A stretch of 51,827 nt of DNA, from positions 1 through 51,827 of the forward strand of contig CAIPYV010000037.1 in the NCBI GenBank assembly GCA_903869365.1, given 5' to 3'. The first letter of the stretch is position 1, and each line of letters starts with the position of its first letter. The DNA comes from an uncultured Chlorobiaceae bacterium (GTDB taxonomy: Bacteria > Bacteroidota > Chlorobiia > Chlorobiales > Chlorobiaceae). Shown piece after piece: positions 1-7,954 of the stretch. A model generated the notes under the pieces. The model ran no database searches. It was not told the DNA's origin and worked only from the letters and a program-made list of their open reading frames with translations. A program made the translations under genes and the position numbers.

Positions 1-1
1 T

Positions 2-2134
2 CTTGTCATTGCAGCTACTGGAACAGGTAAGACCGTGGTTGCCGCATTCGATTTTTATGAGTTTTACAAGAGGCGTAACCGTAATGCGAAATTTCTGTTT
101 GTTGCACATCGCAAGGAAATCCTTGAGCAGGCGCTTATAACTTTCAGAAATGTGCTGCGTGACCAGAATTTCGGCGAACTCCTTGTCGGAGATTTTGCGG
201 CTGGCCGATTGGAACACCTGTTTTGCTCGGTACAGATGCTGACAAATCGCGAACTCTGGAAGCAGGTTGGAGGAAGTTTCTACGACTATATTGTTGTTGA
301 TGAGGTCCATCATGGAGCCTCTGACAGTTATCGCCCCATCTTCGAACATTTTGAGCCAGAGATACTTATCGGCCTAACCGCCACGCCGGAACGGATGGAC
401 GGAAAATCTGTTGCTGCCGATTTCCATAACACATTCGCGGCAGAAATCCGTCTTCCAGAAGCATTGGAGGAGAAGCTCCTTTGCCCATTCCATTATTTTG
501 GTGTTTCAGACCCGATAGCGACCGATAATGATCGTTTCTGGACCAACGGCAACTATAACAAGTCAGAGCTGGAAAACGTCTACACTTTAGACCAAGTGAA
601 TGCATCTCGGCGAGTTGACGCAATTATTGGTGCGTTAGAACGTTACCAGCCAGACTATGGTACCAGTGTGAAGGGTATTGGGTTCTGTGTCACAATTAAC
701 CATGCGCTCTACATGGCAGAGCGCTTTAATGAGAGGGGGATACCTTCCGTAGCAGTTGTATCCCGCCTTGCACCTGATGAGCGTAATAAGGCCATCTCAG
801 ACTTCAAGAATGGGCATCTCCGCTTTCTCTTTTCCGTTGATGTCTTTAATGAAGGTATTGACATTCCGGAGATTAATCTTGTCATGTTCCTCCGTCCTAC
901 AGAGAGTCTCACTGTTTTTCTCCAGCAGTTAGGGCGGGGTCTTCGACATGCGCCGGAGAAAGAGTGCCTCACGGTTCTCGATTTTGTAGGGCAAGTACAT
1001 CGGCGCTACCGGATGGATACAAAATTTCGAGCATTGCTACCCAAGCATCGCTATGCTATAGATCGTGAAGTTGAGTTAGATTTTCCGCACCTACCCCCGG
1101 GGTGTTCAATCCAGCTGGACCGGCAGTCACGGGAATATGTACTCCGAAATATTAGAGAAAACCTTAGGAATCTTAATGTGCAGGTGCGAGAGCGCTTGCA
1201 GACATTCACGAGCGAGACGGGGCAGGAGTTGACCTTTGGCAATTTCATTCGCTACCACGAATATGAACCGGAAGTACTGCTGGCAAAAGAATCCTGGTCG
1301 GGTTGGAAAGCCAAGGTACAGTTCGCTCCGATTCCTACCGATCCTGATCTTGTAATGCTGAAAAAAGCTTTGATTCGGGCTGCATTCATCAATGGACCGA
1401 AGGAAGCTGCATTGTTACGAAATGTCATGAGCAAAGTTTCGCAAGGTGCAATAGCAGAAGCAGTAGCACTTGCTGGTCAATCGGCCATGGTCGTGTATTA
1501 TCGTATATGGGGAGAGAACGGTAGTAATCTGGGTATTTCATCCTTTGAAGATGCCTTACAGCGGCTTTCGAAAAACCCGTCAATTCTTGCCGATTTAGGA
1601 GAAATCTTGAACTGGTCTATCGACTCGAGTGAAGTGAGTGGTCTTATACCGGAATTGCCCTTCCCTTGTCTACTCGAGTTGCATGCAAAATACAATAGCA
1701 GAGTAATCCAAGCCGCATTCGGAAAAGCAAATATCGCAACAACAGGACAGACAGGGGTTGGGGTATTTCACTTTCCCGAGGTTAAGACTTATGCGCTATT
1801 GCTCACCTTTCAAAAAACTGAAAAGGAGTTTTCGCCGAGTACCATGTATGCTGATTATCCCATCAGCCGAGAACTCCTCCATTGGGAGTCACAAGCAAAT
1901 ACCGCCCAACATCACAGTGATGGCCAAAATCTAATTCATCATGTTGAACGAGGATATACCATTTTGGTTTTTGCTCGTGATCAGAAAAAGCGGAATTCGA
2001 CCTCAATGCCGTTTACCTATCTGGGACCGGTGGAAATGGTGAGTTATGAAAGTGAAAGGCCGATAAAGATGATTTGGCGGTTACGATACCCAATGCCAGT
2101 AGAAATGTTTGAAGACAACAGAAGAGGCGGCTAA
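2..2134 (+). CDS. DEAD/DEAH-type superfamily 2 helicase with DUF3427-like C-terminus (5' truncated by window edge)
   Basis: The reading frame is already open at base 2 and encodes the Walker A motif ATGTGKT before the first possible internal start (GTG at 35), so the true N-terminus lies outside the window. Visible helicase motifs in order are motif I (ATGTGKT), motif II (VVDEVHHG), motif III (GLTATPER) and motif VI (QQLGRGLRH). This is the superfamily 2 architecture of restriction-type and DNA-repair-type translocases. The last ~220 residues resemble the DUF3427 domain that follows such helicases; in family members a PLD-type nuclease domain often precedes the helicase, but that part cannot be seen here. 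A reverse transcriptase gene starts 36 nt downstream on the same strand, suggesting cotranscription. The likely role is nucleic-acid translocation in phage or plasmid defence. The helicase call is firm; the defence role is inference. Confidence 0.85.
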   Translation, partial: LVIAATGTGKTVVAAFDFYEFYKRRNRNAKFLFVAHRKEILEQALITFRNVLRDQNFGELLVGDFAAGRLEHLFCSVQMLTNRELWKQVGGSFYDYIVVDEVHHGASDSYRPIFEHFEPEILIGLTATPERMDGKSVAADFHNTFAAEIRLPEALEEKLLCPFHYFGVSDPIATDNDRFWTNGNYNKSELENVYTLDQVNASRRVDAIIGALERYQPDYGTSVKGIGFCVTINHALYMAERFNERGIPSVAVVSRLAPDERNKAISDFKNGHLRFLFSVDVFNEGIDIPEINLVMFLRPTESLTVFLQQLGRGLRHAPEKECLTVLDFVGQVHRRYRMDTKFRALLPKHRYAIDREVELDFPHLPPGCSIQLDRQSREYVLRNIRENLRNLNVQVRERLQTFTSETGQELTFGNFIRYHEYEPEVLLAKESWSGWKAKVQFAPIPTDPDLVMLKKALIRAAFINGPKEAALLRNVMSKVSQGAIAEAVALAGQSAMVVYYRIWGENGSNLGISSFEDALQRLSKNPSILADLGEILNWSIDSSEVSGLIPELPFPCLLELHAKYNSRVIQAAFGKANIATTGQTGVGVFHFPEVKTYALLLTFQKTEKEFSPSTMYADYPISRELLHWESQANTAQHHSDGQNLIHHVERGYTILVFARDQKKRNSTSMPFTYLGPVEMVSYESERPIKMIWRLRYPMPVEMFEDNRRGG

Positions 2135-2170
2135 GCATTCATCACGAAGCACTTAACAAATATCTTATGT

Positions 2171-3673
2171 ATGGCTACATCTAAGCCTTCTGAAAATTCA
2201 AGCCGGCAATCAATTCTCGATCTAACAAACGGTGAAGCGCGTGCGTTCCTATTAAAGCCAGAGAGCTATTGCAGCTTGGATTTGCCTCCATACATTGTTT
2301 TTAGCAGTTTGATTGAAAGTGTTCATCAAGTGCTTGAAGGCAAGAGATTATCGGATTTAAGGCGGTCCAAGCCCAGAGACTTTGATGATGTCAATTATAC
2401 AACCCTGCATAATAAGGACGGTAAGTATTCATGGCGCCCGTTCGAACTGATTCATCCAGCACTGTATGTTTCTCTTGTGCATGCGATTACAGAGGAAGAC
2501 AACTGGCAGTTGATACTAAATCGTTTCAGGCAATTTGCCTTCAATGACAAAATACGATGCCTGAGTCTCCCTATAGTATCGGGTTCCATTGAGAAAGATA
2601 AGGCCGAACAGGTTTCTCATTGGTGGAGTGAAGTGGAACAGCGCTCAATTGAGCTATCGCTCGATTACGACTACTTGATCGAAACTGATATTACTGACTG
2701 TTACGGCTCTATCTATACACACTCGATTGTTTGGGCGTTACATACGAAAGTCGAAGCGAAAAAGAATGAAAACCGTGCTAACAATAATTTTATCGGTAAT
2801 GTTATTGACTGGCATATTCAGGATATGCACTATGGTCAGACAAATGGTATTCCGCAAGGTTCTGTGTTGATGGACTTTATTTCAGAGATAGTGCTAGGGC
2901 TTATCGACTTGGAGTTGTCAGAGCATCTTGCGAAGAAGGGTATTTCTGATTACAAGATACTGCGCTACCGTGATGATTACCGTATTTTCGTCAACAGCCC
3001 TCAGTTCGGTGATGCTATCGTCAAGTTGCTAACTGAAACTACCACAGGCCTTGGCTTGAAGCTCAGTCCAGCCAAAACCAAAGAGAGTAATGATGTTGTG
3101 CGCTCATCGATCAAGCGCGACAAATTCACTTGGATAACCCGAAAACAATCCACAAAGAACCTGCAGAAGCATCTTTTGATTATTCATGATCATGCAATCA
3201 ACTTTCCAAATGCAGGCAGTGTAGTAATTGCGCTGAACGATTATTATAAACGTATCCCAAGTCTCAAATTACTCCTTCAGTCTCCAATACCATTGATCGC
3301 TATCGTGGTCGATATTGCCTACCGCAATCCCAGAACCTATGCCATTTGCACGGCTATACTAAGCAAGCTATTGACTTTTATTGAAACCAATGAAGAGCGT
3401 TTGAGCATTGCCGAAAGAATCCGAAAGAAATTTGAGAAGATACCTAATACGGGCCATATGCAAATATGGTTGCAGCGAGTTACATTTCCGCTTGACAGGC
3501 ACATAAAATATGATGAAGGAGTCTGCAAACTAGTGGATAACATTAGTGAGCAACTATGGAACAGTGACTGGATTTCAGCCCCAGAATTAAAAGCTACTGT
3601 AGATGCAAGTAAAATAGTGGATTCTCAGATTCGAGATGCTATATCACAGGTCATCCCGCTGAAAGAACTATAG
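2171..3673 (+). CDS. Reverse transcriptase (RNA-directed DNA polymerase), stand-alone DRT/Abi-like type
   Basis: A 500-residue protein with the reverse transcriptase palm. Motif A is DITDCYGSIY (acidic residues at about 173 and 176), motif B is GIPQGSVLMDF (about 227-236), and the catalytic motif C is RYRDDYRIF (YxDD at about 266-269). About 160 residues precede the palm, and a helix-rich C-terminal region of about 170 residues without a recognised domain follows it. There is no maturase or endonuclease domain and no nearby retron or group II intron structure, so it fits the 'unknown group' RTs, several of which are antiviral (DRT systems). I cannot assign the class by reading. The start ATG at 2171 lacks a clear Shine-Dalgarno. 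It follows the helicase by 36 nt and probably shares its transcript. AT-rich degraded sequence lies downstream. Confidence 0.85.
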   Translation: MATSKPSENSSRQSILDLTNGEARAFLLKPESYCSLDLPPYIVFSSLIESVHQVLEGKRLSDLRRSKPRDFDDVNYTTLHNKDGKYSWRPFELIHPALYVSLVHAITEEDNWQLILNRFRQFAFNDKIRCLSLPIVSGSIEKDKAEQVSHWWSEVEQRSIELSLDYDYLIETDITDCYGSIYTHSIVWALHTKVEAKKNENRANNNFIGNVIDWHIQDMHYGQTNGIPQGSVLMDFISEIVLGLIDLELSEHLAKKGISDYKILRYRDDYRIFVNSPQFGDAIVKLLTETTTGLGLKLSPAKTKESNDVVRSSIKRDKFTWITRKQSTKNLQKHLLIIHDHAINFPNAGSVVIALNDYYKRIPSLKLLLQSPIPLIAIVVDIAYRNPRTYAICTAILSKLLTFIETNEERLSIAERIRKKFEKIPNTGHMQIWLQRVTFPLDRHIKYDEGVCKLVDNISEQLWNSDWISAPELKATVDASKIVDSQIRDAISQVIPLKEL

Positions 3674-3920
3674 TTGTTTTTTCTAAAGCTATGGAGGGTT
3701 ATAATGGATGAAGCCAATTTATCGAAAAACGTTTGAAAGATATGTTTCTGGAAGCATATGATTGCCTAAAAAAAAGAATAACCATAGGGCAGGGCTACAC
3801 AACCTGTGACTGTGTACAAGTGTGGCGAAGAAGTTAAGAGGGAGGTATCGATTTATTAAATGATACGCCCCATGGCATTTTAGATGGTTATGTTTTTCAA
3901 AGAACTCAATTATATCCCCT
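3674..3920 (+). other. Intergenic stretch with broken coding remnants
   Basis: No intact gene. Short open frames interrupted by stops can be read on the plus strand: one from ATG 3742 runs about 31 codons to a stop near 3835, and a second frame from about 3841 stops near 3922. The composition resembles protein coding more than a promoter region, so this may be the relic of a gene between the reverse transcriptase and the HNH gene. Because several defence RTs need a neighbouring non-coding RNA, a structured RNA here is an alternative, but I see no strong long-range hairpin. Confidence 0.3.
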
Positions 3921-3923
3921 TTG

Positions 3924-4289
3924 ATGCGCGATAGGGCAAAACATATCTTAAAACATGAACTGCACTGGCCAGATTATCAGGTTGACGTTGGTATACGAGC
4001 CGGGTTCAGGTGCGAATATTGCGGGAAGGATCTTCTGGAATCCTATGAAAACTATGACCAGTGGCAGGTTGACCACATCATTCCCAATGGCAATAACGCT
4101 CTAGAAAATCTGGCACTTAGCTGTAAGCTTTGCAATTTCCTCAAGCGCCATACAATACCGACAGTTTCTGCAGGAAATACTGATCGTGAGTCATTAATTA
4201 ACGCGGCCAAAGCTATTATTTCAGAGAGAAGGAGAGTTAAAGAAAAAATATTTCTCAGAACGCTTGAGGTCATTAAGTCATTGCGATAG
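3924..4289 (+). CDS. HNH endonuclease family protein
   Basis: About 121 residues with the HNH/McrA-like zinc arrangement: a first CxxC (CEYCGK), the HNH core WQVDHIIPNGNNALENLALSC containing the DH pair, and a second CxxC (CKLC). Such small HNH proteins cleave DNA with a beta-beta-alpha metal finger and occur in restriction modules, phages and defence islands. Start choice: TTG at 3921 is immediately followed by ATG at 3924; the ATG is preferred, but neither has a convincing Shine-Dalgarno, so the gene may be weakly expressed or a surviving end of a longer one. It stands between two degraded stretches. The family call rests on the motif; the substrate is unknown. Confidence 0.75.
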   Translation: MRDRAKHILKHELHWPDYQVDVGIRAGFRCEYCGKDLLESYENYDQWQVDHIIPNGNNALENLALSCKLCNFLKRHTIPTVSAGNTDRESLINAAKAIISERRRVKEKIFLRTLEVIKSLR

Positions 4290-4621
4290 AAAATATGAGC
4301 TTTTTCCGCTCTCATTTTATCAATGCTCAGTTGTTAAACCAGATTAGAGAATTTCTATGACTCCAGAAATAGGAACATTCTCATTCGCGAAGCCAATAAT
4401 GAAGGTTTGCCTGTCAGATTGAACCCTGAAGATATTCTCGACATCACCGAACCCAACGGTCAGGAAATAGCCGAAGCCCTCTCACTGCTCAAAAATGCTT
4501 CTTTTCAAAAGAGCTGAAAAGCCCCCTCCCTCTTGATTCATGTTTTAATGAATAGTAAGTGTTCATAATTATATTACATTGTTGATGAACATTTCATTTG
4601 AGAGGAAAGAGTTGAGGAAAG
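4290..4621 (+). other. Gene-free stretch with a degraded coding remnant before the XRE-ImmA gene
   Basis: No intact gene in 332 nt. Two overlapping open frames look like one broken gene: a frame ending FINAQLLNQIREFL and stopping at about 4360, and a second frame open from 4338 to the stop at 4515-4517 that reads EDILDITEPNGQEIAEAL with no start codon. I do not recognise the parent family. The final ~100 nt are AT-rich and hold the purine-rich leader of the next gene (GAGGAAAG near 4613-4620). Confidence 0.4.
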
Positions 4622-4627
4622 ATGCAA

Positions 4628-5719
4628 ATGACGAAGCGTAATGAATATATCCCGCAAACGGTAACCCATCCCGGGGTGACGTTGAAGGAGAAGCTTGAAG
4701 AGCTGGGCATGAGCCAGAAAGAATTTGCAGTGCGCACCACTAAACCAGAGCAGACCATTGTTAAAGTTATTAATGGAGAGAGCTCCCTTACCCCCGATAT
4801 GGCGGTGCAGTTTGAATCAGTACTCGGTATCCCCGCGAATTTCTGGTTGAAAAGGCAGCAGAACTACGATGAGGCGGTTGCACGGGCGAAGCGCCGGGAT
4901 GTTTTAGCTGCAGGAGTAGATTGGGCAGGCTCTTTTCCAACTGCGAAAATGACTCAACTGGGTTGGCTGCCAAAAACAGAAGGCCATGAACAAAAAGTTG
5001 AGGCGCTGTTATACTTTTTTGGAATCTCCGCTCACCAAGCCTGGGAGGACTATTACTGTGGTCTTAAGCTGAAGGTAAGTTTTCGCATATCGTTAGCCCA
5101 TTCCCGTGAGCCCTACGCTATTTCCGCATGGCTTCGACAGGGCGAGTTGGAAGCCATGAAGCTTGACGCCCCGACTTTCTGCGCAAAAACGTTTAAATCA
5201 AATCTTGAGAGCATCAAGAAGATCATGGCCGGGCATCCTGATGATTTTTTTCCACGTCTTCAGCAACTCTGTCTTGATGCGGGTGTAAAGGTTGTCTATA
5301 CGCCTTGTCTCCCGAAAGCCCCTGTTCACGGCTCAACCCGCTGGATAAACGATAATACCCCACTGATTCAACTGTCAGCCCGGTATAAACAGAATGACCG
5401 CTTCTGGTTTACCTTTTTTCATGAAGCCGGTCATATTCTTCTGCACGGCAAAAAATACATATCAATAGAAGATGATGCCTTTAACGATATCGACATGGCA
5501 AAAGAGCGTGAGGCTGATGCATTTGCAGTGCGATGGACTTTTTCTGAAGAAGAGGAGCTGGAAGTGCTTCAGTATGGACCGTTGAAAGAAAAGGATATCA
5601 TCGACTTCGCACAAAAATTCGGCACTCATCCAGCCATGATTATCGGGCGGTTCCATCATAAAGAATTTCTGCCCTATACTGTTGGTCGTCAGTTTATCCA
5701 GCCTGTTCATCTTGATTGA
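4628..5719 (+). CDS. XRE-family regulator fused to ImmA/IrrE metallopeptidase (HigA-like N-terminus)
   Basis: Residues ~10-80 form a helix-turn-helix of the HigA/XRE type (HPGVTLKEKLEELGMSQKEF...). The C-terminal half carries the zinc-protease motif HEAGH (about residues 265-269) with a downstream acidic EREADAFA segment, as in ImmA/IrrE peptidases. Family members repress phage, mobile-element or toxin genes and are inactivated or cleave a repressor on stress. Two ATGs compete (4622 and 4628); 4628 is better spaced from GAGGAAAG. No separate HigB-like toxin ORF is intact next to it, although degraded coding sequence lies just upstream. It could therefore be an orphan antitoxin, or a regulator of the island. 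The domain call is firm; the target is unknown. Confidence 0.85.
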   Translation: MTKRNEYIPQTVTHPGVTLKEKLEELGMSQKEFAVRTTKPEQTIVKVINGESSLTPDMAVQFESVLGIPANFWLKRQQNYDEAVARAKRRDVLAAGVDWAGSFPTAKMTQLGWLPKTEGHEQKVEALLYFFGISAHQAWEDYYCGLKLKVSFRISLAHSREPYAISAWLRQGELEAMKLDAPTFCAKTFKSNLESIKKIMAGHPDDFFPRLQQLCLDAGVKVVYTPCLPKAPVHGSTRWINDNTPLIQLSARYKQNDRFWFTFFHEAGHILLHGKKYISIEDDAFNDIDMAKEREADAFAVRWTFSEEEELEVLQYGPLKEKDIIDFAQKFGTHPAMIIGRFHHKEFLPYTVGRQFIQPVHLD

Positions 5720-5798
5720 CAGCTAAGCTCTCGCCCCGCAATGATTGAAGAATTTAAATGATCTGTGTGAAGCTCATAAATTTTGAAGATTTGTATCA

Positions 5799-6440
5799 AT
5801 GAGGGCGCCTTTAAATCCTAAAATTTATCACATCGTTCATGTTGACCGGCTGCCATCGATTGTTGCTGAGGGATCGTTATTGTCTGATGCGGAAATTGGC
5901 AGGCGTACATCAGGCGGCACTACTATCGGTATGAGTTCGATTAAACAGAGGCGGCTCAACGAATTATGTCTTGAAAGATATCCGGATTTGCATGTTGGTG
6001 AATGCGTTCCGTTCTATTTTTCTCCTCGTTCTGTTATGCTTTATCTGATTCACATTGGGAACCATGACGGGTTGGATTATCAAGGTGGTCAAGGAAATAT
6101 TATTCACTTGGAGGCCGATCTGAAGCAGGCGGTCTCTTGGGCAGAAACACAAGGAAGACGCTGGGCATTTACGTTATCAAATGCAGGGGCTTACTATGTT
6201 GAAAGCAGGTACGACCTTGCCCATTTGCATGAAATTGACTGGGCTGCGGTAAATGCTCAGAACTGGAAGAGGTGCAAAGAAGGCAAGCAGGCGGAATTTC
6301 TTATCGAGCAGCAGTTTCCGCTTGAGTTGGTCTCGCGTATAGGAGTGCACTCTCAAAGGGTGCATCGTCAAGTCCTTGAGATTTTGCAAGGTATCGGTCA
6401 GAATCCTATTGTTGAATTGAGGCCCGAATGGTATTATTGA
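5799..6440 (+). CDS. darT: DarT DNA ADP-ribosyltransferase toxin
   Basis: A 213-residue protein matching the DarT/DUF4433 family. DarT uses NAD+ to ADP-ribosylate thymidine or guanosine bases in single-stranded DNA, blocking replication. Visible hallmarks are the N-terminal NAD-binding HIVHVDRL (His10/His13), the IKQRR stretch with Arg51, the PFYFSPRS strand, and the catalytic glutamate in AEFLIEQQFP (Glu166). All catalytic landmarks are present, so the toxin looks active. The macrodomain antitoxin gene starts 24 nt downstream, the standard darT-darG order. The pair is a known toxin-antitoxin and anti-phage module and fits the surrounding island. Confidence 0.92.
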   Translation: MRAPLNPKIYHIVHVDRLPSIVAEGSLLSDAEIGRRTSGGTTIGMSSIKQRRLNELCLERYPDLHVGECVPFYFSPRSVMLYLIHIGNHDGLDYQGGQGNIIHLEADLKQAVSWAETQGRRWAFTLSNAGAYYVESRYDLAHLHEIDWAAVNAQNWKRCKEGKQAEFLIEQQFPLELVSRIGVHSQRVHRQVLEILQGIGQNPIVELRPEWYY

Positions 6441-6464
6441 TATTAATAAAAGCTTGGGACCAAT

Positions 6465-7541
6465 ATGATCGAGTTCAAGAAAGGTAACATACTGACTCAA
6501 GATGTTGAGGCATTGGTCAATACCGTAAACTGCGTCGGTATAATGGGGCGGGGTATTGCTCTTCAGTTTAAGAACGTTTACCCTGAGAACTTCAAATCTT
6601 ATGTTGCTGCTTGCCAGCGTAATGAGGTTATTCCGGGGAAAATGTTCGTCTTTGAAACCGGTAAATTGACTTACCCGCACTACATCATCAATTTCCCAAC
6701 AAAGCGCCACTGGAAAGGCAAAAGCCGTATGGAGGATATCAAGGACGGGCTTGTTGCATTGGCTGAAGAAATCACGAAAAGGAATATCCGGTCAATAGCT
6801 ATACCTCCTCTTGGGAGCGGGTTAGGCGGCTTGAATTGGGGCGAAGTTCGTCAGCGTATTGAAGCTGCTCTTCATGAGTTTAGCGATCTTAAGGTTATTA
6901 TCTTTGAGCCGGATGAGACTTTCGTTGATAAAAAGTTGAATCTTTCAACCAATGTTCCGGAGATAACCCCTGGCCGAGCAGCACTGGTTGGACTGATGCA
7001 CCGTTATCTTGGCGGCTTGATGGATCCGTTTATCACCCTGTTGGAGGTACATAAACTGATGTATTTCATGCAGTGTGCAGGTCAGGATTTACGGCTTAAA
7101 TTCACAAAGGGTATTTATGGTCCATATGCAGAAAATCTTCGGCACGTTTTGCATGCTATCGAAGGGCATTTGGTATCCGGTTATGATGATGGTGGAGACA
7201 GACCCGACAAACAATTGACTCTTGTACCCGGGGCTCTGGATGATGCTCTTTTGTTTCTCAAGGAGAAGGATGTCACCAACACACAGGAGCACTTCAATAG
7301 GGTATGCGATCTTGTGGATGGCTTCGAATCTCCCTTCGGCTTGGAATTGTTAGCCACTGTACACTGGGTTGTAGAGAATGAACAAGTCCAGACTATTGAT
7401 GATGTTATTACATCTGTTTATGCATGGAATGAGAAAAAGAAACAGTTTTCCAAACGACAGATTACGCTTGCTCTTGACGTTCTATCAAAAAAGGGCTGGA
7501 TAAACCATTTCGAAATTCATCAATACGGCGCCCTCTCTTAA
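6465..7541 (+). CDS. darG: DarG macrodomain antitoxin (DNA ADP-ribosyl glycohydrolase)
   Basis: The N-terminal ~155 residues are a macrodomain: GNILTQDVEALVNTVNCVG, then GRGIALQF and the IPPLGSGLGGLNWG loop that cradles ADP-ribose. It removes the ADP-ribose that DarT places on DNA. Residues ~165-358 form a second, helical domain of the kind found in DarG proteins, reported to bind and neutralise the toxin directly; I infer the same here. The length (358) is typical. It follows darT by 24 nt on the same strand and almost certainly shares its promoter. The next gene begins 413 nt later, so this closes the left accessory island. Confidence 0.92.
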   Translation: MIEFKKGNILTQDVEALVNTVNCVGIMGRGIALQFKNVYPENFKSYVAACQRNEVIPGKMFVFETGKLTYPHYIINFPTKRHWKGKSRMEDIKDGLVALAEEITKRNIRSIAIPPLGSGLGGLNWGEVRQRIEAALHEFSDLKVIIFEPDETFVDKKLNLSTNVPEITPGRAALVGLMHRYLGGLMDPFITLLEVHKLMYFMQCAGQDLRLKFTKGIYGPYAENLRHVLHAIEGHLVSGYDDGGDRPDKQLTLVPGALDDALLFLKEKDVTNTQEHFNRVCDLVDGFESPFGLELLATVHWVVENEQVQTIDDVITSVYAWNEKKKQFSKRQITLALDVLSKKGWINHFEIHQYGALS

Positions 7542-7954
7542 AACTTGCTGACTTACAACACAGTTCTATATGCACCTGTGACAGGGAAGAAATGGAGGCA
7601 TTGTTCCATAAATGAAATGCATCGTGTAGTATACTGCAACAGGATTTACTTGTTCCGATAAAGGAAAATATTGATTTCGCAAAACGGTCATTTAATAGGG
7701 CATTTGATCAATGCTCTCCCCAGTAAATCCGCCCTTTTTCTGCCTCAAGAACCCGTTTTTCTATACCTATAATCTCATAAACGATGGGCTTTTCATATCG
7801 GCTCAAATCAACTCCGCTTTATCTGGCATAGCTCGGCTGAAGTTATTTTATTACTTTAGCACCTATCGCAATAGAATTGAATGCGGTTTTGATAACCCTG
7901 GCATTGAGCCCGGTGGAACAAAGTTCTGTTTAAGGCATATAAATACAAGATATT
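7542..7954 (+). other. Gene-free stretch between darG and rlmD
   Basis: 413 nt without a credible gene. An open frame at 7711-7968 exists, but its product has no recognisable domain and it runs into the rlmD start. A short inverted repeat (GCATT...AATGC) lies around 7699-7713. The stretch marks the junction of the accessory island with core chromosome and probably contains the rlmD promoter, which I could not pinpoint. Confidence 0.45.

Noticed and set aside
2171-3673. Reverse transcriptase as part of a group II intron or retron
   Set aside because: No maturase or endonuclease domain, no intron domain V/VI-like RNA nearby and no msr-msd inverted-repeat structure seen; a stand-alone RT fits better.
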